DNA of 64,000 nucleotides from Luscinia megarhynchos (lineage: Eukaryota > Chordata > Aves > Passeriformes > Turdidae). Position 1 is the stretch's first letter; every line of letters begins with the position of its first letter. The notes beneath the pieces are model-generated. The model did no database searches, was not told the DNA's origin, and saw nothing but the letters and a program-made list of their open reading frames with translations. The stretch spans positions 62,229,352-62,293,351 of the forward strand of contig JAPFBE010000003.1 in the NCBI GenBank assembly GCA_034336665.1. The letters are read 5' to 3'. Shown here one piece after another: positions 12,501 through 24,500 of this stretch. The position numbers and the translations under genes were made by a program.

Positions 12501-15500
12501 CAGGAGACAGAAAAGTCTCCTTCTTTCTCTTTTCTGCTTCCAAGGCAAATTATAGTGATAGAGCTTCACAAGTAGCAGTATTTAGCTTTGCCTTTTGAGG
12601 GGTTTCTGTGGTTGGTTTGGTCAGACACTGCAGCAGTAACAGAAGCAGTTACATAAAAGAATATTGGTAAAATAGAAATACTTTCATGTCAGAAGCTGGT
12701 AGTGGGTATGTAATGCATTTTTTAAAAAAAGATTGTTGGAGAAGAGAGGTTTTTTTTAAAAAAGGTGATTTGGACCTTTAAATTTCTTTGGGGAAAAGAT
12801 TCAATAGGTGATATCATTCACAGTACAGAAAGCTGTCTAGTCAATGATGCTGCTAGGCCCTAGAGTAGCACAAAGTAAGATGTTGTAAATTATGAAGGAA
12901 GGAATCTCCATTACCTGCAGCTGCTTCACCTGAAGCTCCTGTTCTAATGGAGTTTATCTAAGGCAGAAGGATTACAGGCTAATTTGGTTTTACAGGGGTC
13001 CTATTTGGTGGTACCAGTGAGGCTCCAGTTTCAGTGTGTAACAAATGAATAGTCTTTTCATTTTCTGGATTGACTCCACTGGACAACAGTTTTTCACAGA
13101 CATGCCAAGGAAAGGTTAAGAAAGACATAGCAGGTGAATCAACTGCAGCTTCTATCACAGCAGCTGAGCAAACTGCAGGACTGTGCACCAATGCAAAGTT
13201 GTACAGGAATTCCAGACCCCCCTAGTCAGAAGAAAAACCTCTTTGGCTGCTAAATGGCAGTGGCAGGATCATTCTGTGTTTATTTCTAGTACTTTTTTCC
13301 CTGAGCACATGGCAGTAGCTGTTGTGGTCAGTGTACTGCTTCAGCAGTTCAAAGCCCTGCCTGGTGGATTGCTTGGACCTTGGGTTTTAGGCAACCTCTC
13401 ACTTCTTTTCTTCTTTGCCCTTGTGTCCCAGCTTCAGACAACCAAAAATGCTTTTTACTGGCAGCATTCACCTAACATTTGTGGTTTTGTACAGCAGGTA
13501 ATCTGGGGAAGAGTACCAGAGTTTGCAGAGTGTGTGTGTTTCAGCAAGAAAAGGCAGCAGGTGCCTGCTGTGCAGGATCTGGCTGTTGTCAGGGTGACTG
13601 TGTGCCACTTTGCCTTGTCTTATTGAGTAAAAAGGTCACACAAGCCTGTCTGCAGAATGATGCATCTGGAGGTATTACAGCTTTCAAAGGTTCAGCAGTG
13701 TGATTTCACTGAAGAGAAATGCCTTTTTTTTAACCTGAATTCTGATATGTGTAGTTACTTTTACATTTGTTCTTTAGGAGGAAGAGTCTTTGTCTTGTTG
13801 GGATATCTTGCCTATTTGGTGTTCTCTTCATTAATCCAGGAAATGTATTAAGCCTTATTTTTCCTCATATTTTTAATTACCTTTGAATTATGATTTTCAG
13901 TTACCATTAGGGATCCCTAATTCTATATGAGAGAGAATTGTGCTCACACCCACAGAAGGGACCTTTACCTGAAATACAAAATATAGAGACCAAGTATATA
14001 AAGACCTTAAGTGGCATATGGATACAGACAGTCAGAATCACAAAGAAATAATTAATTAGTGTGGGTCGGCACAATAAACAAGAGTGTCAGTACATCACAA
14101 TTTTAATTATCTTCAGATTGCTTTGAGCTATGTGTTTCAGGGATGATTTTCAACTAGGGAGGAGGAGTTTTGTTGGGGGCTGCTTATTGCCTCTTCTGCT
14201 TAATCTTTGCGTTGATGATAATGGCACTTCAGAAAGACCCAAACCAGAAATTGGCGTTTTGAAACATGACTTTTGTCATCTCTAACATTCACAAAGGATG
14301 AGAGGAAATGGCCTCAAATTGCACCAGGGGAAGTTTATATTAGATATTAGAAAAAATTTCTTCACTGAAAATGTGGCCAGGCATTGGAACAGGCTGCCCA
14401 GGAAAGTGGTGGGATCACCATTCCCGGAGCTGTGTGGATGTGGCACTTGAGGATGTGGTTTAGTGGTGAACAGGGTAGTGCTGGGTTAATGATTGGATTC
14501 AATGATCTTAGAAGTATTTTCTAACCTTAATGATTCTATGATTTGAAATATTCACACCTAGTCAGCCCTGGAGCCAATATAGCTAGATTGTCTTAGAAAT
14601 AATTGTGGAAGTGAGATTTTTTTTTCCTTAAGCATTTTTAGCCTGGCAGTCAGGTAACTGCCTGGTTACACATTTGTACTGGTCCAGCTAGGTTGATAAA
14701 TGAAATACAAAAATGGGATAAGATGCAAGTTTCTGGAAGAGTTTAAAGCATTTGAAATTGTAGAGCCCTGTAGCATGCAGTAGTTCAGGTTGTGCTTCTC
14801 AGTGAGGTACAGGGTTGTCACTCACCTGGTTTGCAGTCGGGAAGCTGGTAATCCACCTTCCCCTGCTCCCCTGCCTTTCCTTTAGCAGCCAGGAAACAAT
14901 TGAGTCCTTGTAGGGTGTTCATGTTCTTTTGTGGCAAACCTGAGAGCTGGGGTATTAAAATTTTTATTTCCATGTTGCACATAGCCATGTTCCTAGCCCA
15001 TGGAATTTCACTCACTTTCTGGTTCTAGAAATTGAACACAAGAAAGTTTGTTTTGGCAGATATGAAGCATGTGGGTTACTGCACATGTTTCTTTTTAATA
15101 AATGCTCTGTTTGATATTCTGCTCCTACGCTGGTACAAATTCACATCTTTGCTTTGGGGCTTTGGTCAAGGTTTGGTCAGCATTTTGTCAGTGTCATCTG
15201 CATCAGCTCCCTGGGCTTGTGACCCTGTGGGAAGCCTACACGAGAGCAGGCTCCTGCAGAGCCCACACTGGAGAGGGTGTGCTGGCAGGGTTTGTGACCC
15301 CATGGGGGCCCACGCTGGAGCCCCTTCCTGAAAGCCTGCACCCACAGAGGGAGCCCAGCTGGAGTCGGGAAAGAGCTGCAGCCCGTGGGAAGGACTCGCT
15401 GGAGTTCATGGAGGGCTGTGTCCCGTGGGAGGGACCCCACCCCTCTCCCTGAGAAGGAAGCAGCAGCAGAACAATGTGATGAACTGACTGTAACCCCCAG

Positions 15501-18500
15501 CTCCTATCCCTATGTGCCGCTGCAGGGAAGGAGGTGGAGAATTGGGAGTAAACTTAATCCCAGGAAGGAGGGAGGGGTGGGGGAAGATGTTTTTAAGATT
15601 TGTTTTACTTCTCATTATCCTACATTTATTCTGATTGGTAATAAATTCAGCTAATTTCCCCAAATCAAGTCAGTTTTGCTCATGACAGTGATTGGTGCCT
15701 GATCTCTCCCTGTCCTTATCTCATGAACCTTTCATTAAATTTTCTCTCCCCTGCCCAGCTGAGGAGGGGAGCAATGGTGTGGTTTTGGTGGGTACCTGGT
15801 GTCCAGCCTGGTAAACCCACCACAAAATGCCTTGCAACAAAAGCAGGGGGAGAAATTCCTGTTACTTGTGTATCATTTCAAAATCTGGCTTCAATGAACT
15901 GTTAAATGGGATGAAAACTAACCAGCAGCAGGAAGGGGAGTCGATCTGATTTTGGCTTTGAAAAATCTGTCACAAAGCTTTCATAATATAGTTGTCTACT
16001 TTAAGTTAGGCTGGTTCTGACTGATTCTGACCCAGGCACTGCTGGACTGGGTATCTTCTAAGTCTATTTCTCCAAACAACAGAATTTAATGAGTGTAAGG
16101 ATATAATTATATTCTTTTATTGCTATACAAAGATACAATGCAGTATATTGTTTCTTATTTCCATAGAGAACCGAGATGTTTCTACAATGGCTGGCAATAA
16201 GCTGTATTAAATACAATTATAATAACAATTTACAGCAGCCTTTGCCAGCATCATACTGTATTTCCAGAAGGTGTTATTATAAAAGGAAGACTAATTAAAA
16301 TATGAGGAAAAATGCAAGAAGAAATTAGACCCAAATCATGTAGAGTCTTAGCCTGCAGCGTCTGTCAGTGTTGCAAATTCAGGTGTTTTATATAGTAATG
16401 AAATCTGAAGTGTCAGCTCCTGTGGAAAATAAAGCTGTGGAAAACATAATACATCTCCTGCTTATCTTGCCTGGCCAGGGGTAAAATGCAGTGCTGCTTC
16501 CCACTGTGGCAGGGTGAAGAGGGAAAATGTCACTGATACATGCAACCTAGCAGTCTTTGGCTGAGCAAAACATTTATGTAGCTGCTTGTCATCAGATTCC
16601 ACTGTGATGAAGGACCAAATCCTGCATACAGGATAGAAAAGAACAGTTACTGATCCACAAAGAGCTGAGCTTGGAAGGCACCTCTAGAGATGAGGCACAG
16701 CCATGTGTGAGGACATGCACAAAAGAATGTGTAACTTGAAATCAAACCTAAATTTGATTTTTGCATTCCAAGTGGCATTGACCACAAACGTAGCATTGCC
16801 CTTGTTAAGACTGAAGTTCCTGTTCAGATTTTTCTGGCTTGGAGTGACGTGTGTATCTTTGATTTTTATAAAATTCAGAGTTTCATTCTTTGGGATCATT
16901 TAGCTTGCACCAAGCTGTGTGTCCCATGGCTTAATTACTTTGTACTGGTTTGGTGCTAGATTGGGATTTCTGTATCAAGGATGTACAAGTGTTACTGGGC
17001 CAGAGTTATCAAAACCATCTTTGCAGTTGTTTTATATATTCTTTTCTGACCACATCCAGTCAGGGGTTTGTTTTTTTTCATGTCATACAGCAGATGAAAA
17101 CTGGGACTAGTTATTAAAAATTAATAATGTGTATGGATGACAATATAAATGTTTTTCTAGCTCCTTTATTTAAGCCCATGTGGTCATAATCAAAACCATG
17201 TAACCAAATACATCCTAATTTTTAATAATCCAAGCATATTTCAGAAGCATAGGAAATCTTTGGTAGACACTGAGCTATCGAGTGCCATACAGTTGTAGTA
17301 AAATCTTACAGGAAATATGTCAGAGAAAAGTTAAATTGGATTATTTGGTGATGTGGGTTAAATTTCCCCCTGTGGAAGTGTTGCTGCTGCTGTCCCAGAA
17401 AACCACAAGGAGCTAGGCAGCCATTTAGTGGGCGTTTTAACCCTGAGAAATGGGTTGCAGGAAAGATCTTGGCACTCTAAGTTCAGCTGGTACAGCGATG
17501 AGAATGATCTGGAAATTGTTGCTATGTCTGTCTGAATTGTTAAAGCCCAAAGAGGGAAGCTAAAAAAATAAATCTGTCCCATGGCAACTCCTGACTCAGA
17601 GGCACTAGTTGGGGTAGAACAGGAAAAGCCATCTGAGTCACTGAGTCAAATAACAAAACACTGAAGGCTGAAGCTATTAAGGCAGTTTCTACTGAATGTT
17701 GCCAATGCCAGCAGTTAGTTTCCTCATGGCCACAGCACATTGTCGTGGAGTACTTTCTTTCATCTGCACTTTTAAAAATAAATAAATACCATTTGTTTAT
17801 TCATGCTCAGTGCATGCCACATTCTAGAGCAGTAGATGTGCTCTGCCTGCCTTGTTTTTGTTGGTATGACATCTGTTGATTAGTAGTTTAGGAAAAAAAA
17901 TGTATCTATAGTTTATAAAACATTTGTGAAATGATTACCAGGTGGGTCCTGGTCATCATAGGGGACCAGGGTGGAGCAGTGACAACAAATAATGCTTTCT
18001 ATTCCTGCCTCCCTTTTCCATCAGCTGGTGGGGGGCAGATCTTTTGAGCCACATGCTGCTGTCAGCTGGAAGGATTATGAGATTCAAACTAATTTCCCAC
18101 TACTGCCAGGTCCAAATGGGTCCTTTGCTGTAATGCTGGTGTTGTTCATTGTCTACAGAGACACAAGCATGGCAGTGCTCAGCCATGCCTTAGGGTTTGA
18201 TCCCATACTGCCTTTGGTTGTGTCTTTGGTGTAGGTGTTTTGGTGTGACCTCTGGCTGGCTTTCCCTGCCACATCTTTGCGATACCAGGAAGATTTGTGC
18301 AAAAGCACAGACTGATTAAAAGAGGTCTGTCTGAAAATTACCATTTTTAGCCAAACTAGTTTTCTGACTGCCACCAGAACACACAATCCTTACTATTCCT
18401 GGAGTCTGAGAGTTCCTTTTCAGTATGTTCAACTTGCATCTAAACTTGACACATGGGAAGCACTGGAAGCACTTAGCTGAGAATAGTAGGGGGAAGAGTG

Positions 18501-21500
18501 CCAACAGTAAGTCTTAAATTGTCTTAAGCCCATCATAAAATCACACTTTCAGTTAACTGAAGTACATTGTGTGTGGTATGGAGCTCATTGTTGGACTGAA
18601 TTTGTTAGCTGCTCAAGTTTGCAGTGTTTATTGGGTTCTTTTTAACACAGTGTTCTTTCTGCCCTTTTACAACAAAAACATATTTTTGAGAATCTCAGCT
18701 TTTCACAGGAGTGGAATTTTAAGAGAGCACAATGCCTGTAATCAGAGGACTTTGGAAATTATGGTGTTGGATGCAGTTTTTTACAGCTTTTGATTTACTA
18801 GTGGTTGCTGATGGGAGTTTTATTTTGCAGTAATTTATTTATGTAGTAATTGAATTACACACACAACTTGTAATTGAATTACACATTGCAGTTCTATGCA
18901 GAATCTGGTATTTATAACAAATATCAGTGTCTGGGTACTTGCCAAGAACTACAATCCTTATCTGTGGTTGAGGAGAGTATTGAAGACTTCAGTGCTCTCC
19001 AGAGGATAAGTAGATGATAAGGCTGTTGGGTTTTTAAATTGAAATTCAGATTATTTCTAACAATGTAACATAATGTTCAAGCAGCATATTTTGAGGGAGG
19101 AGAACACCAGGCAGACAAAATAAAGAGCTCATGGAGAAGCCCAGAGCATTGGCAGAAAAATCATTAACTTAGGGTGTTTGTAAGGAATTGACAATCAGTT
19201 TACTTGCTTGTAACCATGGTGTGAAAGCACCCACTGCAGGTTCCTAAGCTTGTTTGCATGAGGTTCCTATACAGTGTCTTCTCAGAGCTGGGAGTCCTTT
19301 TCTCATACACAATAAGCACAGCCTCTGCTTTGACATGCCTCCAGGCTCCATAAAGCCTGGGTGGAATACACACACCCAGCAAAAAGTGTCAGGGACAGGG
19401 GACTGCACATCAGAAGCACAATGTGGCATTCTCACACTTTCTTTTTAGCCTGTTTCTGAAGGGAAATGTAATGTGGACTTGTGCCATCTCTCTTCACAGA
19501 GACACTAACTTCCCACAGGTTTCATTGAATGACATACACTGGGACAAGAGGGAGAAAAAAGACTAAAGGGAGTTCAAGTTAGCTCTTTTCCTGACCTGCA
19601 GCTGGACTGTCAGCCCACGGGCAGCACACACATCCTTTTATACCAAGCATGAACGTTCCTGGCAGGTGGTGAGGGGATAGGTGAGAAATCTGCAACACTG
19701 TGGATGAAGAGAGGAGGGAGATGGGGGCTGAGAATGTGTCTGTCACCTGACTCTTTGCCTTGGTATGAACAGCCTGCAGCCTGACTAAAGGAGTCAAAAA
19801 GTTGGTTTTGGAGGATGTCATGGAAGACATGATAATCACGTAGTTCAAGAGCTTTTCTTGCATAACACTTACCACAAAAGCACTTCTCATTTGTGGACAA
19901 GGATTGCAGCAAGATAATGTACTAGAACAGGATAATGTGTGTAGGCCCACACAGATGAGCACCCAGGATGGAAGTGTGTACAGTGGAGAGTGGTGAACCT
20001 TGTCTGAGGTTGGACTCTGCTTCCCACCTGGGCTACAAAAGGAGCCCAGCACAGCCAGCCACATGCTGCAGGTCCATAACCTTCCATGGGAGGACTCTGT
20101 GCCACAAAAGTTGTGATTCCCATGGAGGAGATGGGGGCACACAGCTCTGAAGAGGGCTGAGGTGGCACCACAGCCCATCTGACTGCAGGTGGAAGAGGGA
20201 GTGCCAGGTATTGTGCATTGCCAGCTTAGGAAATGCAGCTACACAAGCACCCAGGCCAGCAGAAGAGAAGGCAGCAGGAGTACATGGGGGAGGAGAAGGA
20301 TGTGAGATGGACCCTTTCAAGAGCAGCTTAAATTGATCATGAAGAGTTACCCTTAGGCAGGTCAGGAGAAGATAACTGCTGGGGGAGGGATGAAAATTCA
20401 CTGGAGCCGGAGCACATGGGGAATTTCAGCAAGAGTTTTACCATGTAACAGCAAAGGTACCATGTGTTTAGATGTGCCATTGCCTTTGTTTGCTCATACA
20501 GGGCCTCTGTGGGCATAAAGTATCAGTTGTTGACAAGATTCATTCCCTCAGGATGGGCTCCAGTGCTGTACACTGAGGGTAATAATGACTCCTCAGAACA
20601 CTGCTCATATTAATGTACCAGAGAAGACTTTTTATCTGCATCAGAGAGATAATGGGCCTAATTTTGAGCTTTTTTTTTCTCGGGTTTTTTTTTGTTGTTG
20701 TTGTTGTTTTACAGCAACTGGAGGAACAGATTTGCCATTTTGCTGTGCTTGTCTGTGTGCTGGTATTCTGTGCTTTGTCGGTGCTTCCTTAGCATGGATG
20801 GAGGACCGAGCATTGTAGAACATTCAACTGCAGTTCCTCAGGAAAATGATGCTCTGAGGGGAGCATGAAAGAGCTTTCTCCTCTTGGCACTGTGCTGTGC
20901 CAAGAGAGAACCCTTTCTTCTTGCTTGTGAGCATCCTTCCTGAGTTTGACGTGGTGTGCAAAGCAGGGCAAGCTGAGAAGCACAATATCCAGCAGCCCTG
21001 CATTTGTCAGATGCTATTAAACAGCAGGGAAAGAGAGTGGAGGAGCTGGTGAATCTGTCACATCCTGCTTGTTCAAAAGGTTATTGATGCTGCATAATTC
21101 ATCAAAGCATGACCGACCTAGTGGTGGGGTCTGCTGCCAGGGGTGTCCAGTTGCTGCTGCTGCTGCAGCTGCCCATGGAGCAATGGTCCTTGTTTATGGA
21201 AACAGCCTCTCATTTTGTGTCTGCCCACTAGCCTTTCCATTAGTGCATGGAAAAGGAGCACTCCTGCCTTGGACTCAGATAAAATGTGCAGGTCCTGTTC
21301 ACTGAGAAATGCTACCATTTTGACATTTCCTTGTGTTTTGCAATGTGGTTGAAGTAGGGAAGTACTGATACTTTCTGTGCAACAGCAATCCTGGAAAATT
21401 TTAATTGGAAATATTATAGTGCTTTTTTTTTCTGACATTATTTATGCTGTGTTTGAGATTATTTTACATTCCCACAGTTGAAATATTTTGATTGATTAAC

Positions 21501-24500
21501 AGTGAAAAAATATGCTGTTTTGTTATGTTTGGTTTTGAATTATTTCATTACTTCCTAATAGCAGTAATTTCTTGATAATGAAGTACTGCTTGATGGGAGT
21601 TGCAGATCAGAAGCTTGGCATATTCACTCTGAACCTCTCCTGTTGCCTGATTTACATCTCTGGTACTGCTTCATGCAATTTGGTCAAATGAAATTTGATG
21701 TCTTACTGCCTGATGTAGTGATAGAGGAATCTGGTCTGTATGGTATAAGACGGGTTCAGGTGTTGATTCTCATGAAGCAGCATGTTGCAGTGGAAAAAAT
21801 GGGAGTTTGTGTTCCAGTGTTCTGATTCTCAATGAAAAGAAAAAAAAAAAAAGTCAAGTATTTTTAGGTTGGATATTTCCTCTGTGTTTCCTGGATAGAA
21901 GATCAAAAACGTATGTAGCTAGAAAAATTGAAAGTATCTGCCATAGTTTGGAAATGCTCTTTCACGTGCACAATCTAGGAACCAGTCTTCCTAAAATCTC
22001 AGTTCATATAAATTCAGTCCTTTCTTACAAAACTTAGCAAGTTTCCTTGGCCCTGTAGGCAACTTTTCATTAAATAACTCCTGATAAGTCTTTAGATTCA
22101 CCCTTTGTTTAACCAGCATAGGGTGAGGAGAGACATTTCAGGAAGACAGGTATTTATATCCTTCCTAAGCTCTGCTGTGGGGTGAGTTTGATCCACTGGA
22201 GAAGCCTGGAAAATCAGATCTTGTCAAGACTGCTGAAGGTGGTGAAATAAAAAGTAGTTATAAATAAAATTTAAAAGTAAAATTATTATCCTGAAATAAA
22301 GAAGTAGTTGGAACACTGCCATGAGAAGGAATGGTTCTTTGCTCAGGGCACCTCCAGAGGGAATGCAACCTGGATATGTCACTGTGTAAAAGAGGGAACA
22401 GATTTCCAGGTCGTGGCCAGAGTTTTGCTTGAGCAAGGTGTGCAAGAGACCTAGGTCCAAAAATTGAATGAAAGAGGGAGATTTCTCTAACCTAGGATTA
22501 TGCAAGTGGTGTGGAAGAAAACTCTAGGGACATTTTGCCTCTTGTGTGGGTTAGAGTTAAGTGCATGTACTGTAGGGAGAAGGAGTTTTGGATCCAGTTC
22601 TCCACATCTGCAGATGAGTCCGGCTGCTTCCCAGCTGGTGGGGCTGCTGTCCTGACCTTCCACCTTCTTGAGCCAGCCTTGGGTCAGGGCCAGCCAGCAA
22701 GAGTGACAGCTCAGTGCTTATGGCACCTCTCAGGTGTGGTGGCTGCCCTCCAGCCATGTAACCCGTTGCTTTCCTCTTCACCCGTGGGTATTTGTGTCAC
22801 TAGGTCATAGAATCATAAAGTGTTTAAGTTGGAAGAGACCTCTAAGATAATCGGAGTCCAACCCATTAACACAGCAGTGTCAAATCCACCACTAAGCCAT
22901 GTCACCACATGGCACATCTACCTGTCCTTTAAATGCCTCCAGGGGTGGGAACCCCACCACTTCCATGTTCCAAAGCTTGACAACTGTTTTTTGGTGAAGA
23001 GATTGTTCCTAATATCCAGTCTAAGCCTGAACGGGTGCAACTTGAGGACAATTCCTGTTGTCTGATCACTTGTTATTTGTGAGAAGAGACTGACCCCCAC
23101 CTGGCTACACCCTCCTTTCAGGCAGCTGTAGAGAGTGATAAGGTCAACCCTGAGGCTCCTTCTCTCCAGGCTGAACACCCCCAGCTCCCTCAGTTGCTCC
23201 TCATCAGATCTCCTCTCCACACCCTTCCCCAGCCCCTGTTCTCAAAGCCACCCAGCCAGGCAGCTCTGGGTGCCATCAGGGTTGTCCTCTGCAGGTGCTG
23301 CTGTTCCTGCACAATGAGAGTGGGGGGAAAGAATGAGGAAGACAAGATCATCCTCCACTTTCAGAGGTGGCTGCCTCTCTCCATGCACACAGCAGGGGAT
23401 GTAGAGTCTGGGATAGACAGGTGGGTACCTGTCCTGTTTGTCCCCAAGCCCAGGCAGTTTCAGTTCCAGAGAAGTCACCAAAATGAAGTGGTTGGCACAG
23501 GCAGACTTGACAGGACTCACTGCTTTCTTTCAGATTGTCTTACTGATGAAAATGTCCCGGTTTCTGGGCAAGAAAAGGAGGGCAGAAAGAACCACAGGGC
23601 TGGACTGCCATTTTGTTTTGCAGGACTTTCTTTTATCTCACCTCAGCGATATCACATCAGGAACAAAATAAAAATAATATGTACAGAAGGACCCATACAA
23701 CCATAAAATATCAGGCCACCTTCCACTCCAGCTTTAAGAGGTCAAGTGTAACAGCTCCACAGCATTTGGGCTGACTGCTTTAACCTCTCATGGGTGGTTA
23801 ATACTACCTAGCAGAAGAGTAAAAGGTATAGAATTGTAAATACTCTTTCAACCCTGATAGTAATTACCTCTTAGCAAAGTTAGTGCTTTGCCAACTCAAA
23901 GAGACCTAATCCCTTTCTGTCATAGGAGGAGAAAAAATGTAATAGCTGTGAGAACTGTGAAGCTTATTTTCAAATAGATGCCTCAGCATTTTGATATTTT
24001 CTGTGGGATTAACTAGTAACACAGGAAGGCTAATACATATGCAGAGCTTTCATTTGCTTCTGTAACAATTTGGCCTGGGGCAAATTGAACAGTGTCATGA
24101 GAAATGGTGGTGTTTCCCCTCCTTCTTTGTCAGACGAAGGAAAAAGACTTGTTAGCAACATAGAAACAATTTGCAACTTATTTTCAGTTCAGGGAAGGCT
24201 TCTTCTTGCCTCGTATTTCTGCTTAAGTTTCTCTTTTTCTGCTTTCCAGACAGAAAGGGCTGCCATTTAGAAGCCACACAGTGAAACATATGAAAGAGTC
24301 TGTGCTAAAATAGATCTGAAGCTCTTTCTGTACTGATCTGTTGTATTCACAAAGTTGCTGCTATGTCAGAAAGAAGGGATGATTTGCTCTGCACTGTATA
24401 GCTCTGGCTCCTGAGGGTGGCTTTGTGCTGTGCCTCCGGGGCTGGTTCTGCGAGCATCTGGTGCTGATGGGCACAGGCAGCGATGGCTGCAGAATACTAA

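Noticed and set aside
13183..13626. 147-codon frame on plus in intron 2
   Set aside because: There is no similarity I recognise. The hydrophobic patches look like chance, and a frame this long is not improbable in 15 kb of intron.
19579..20178. 199-codon frame on minus in FAM124A intron 2
   Set aside because: It has no recognisable domain and several overlapping frames are of similar size. Composition is that of random translation, and no splice or promoter context supports it.
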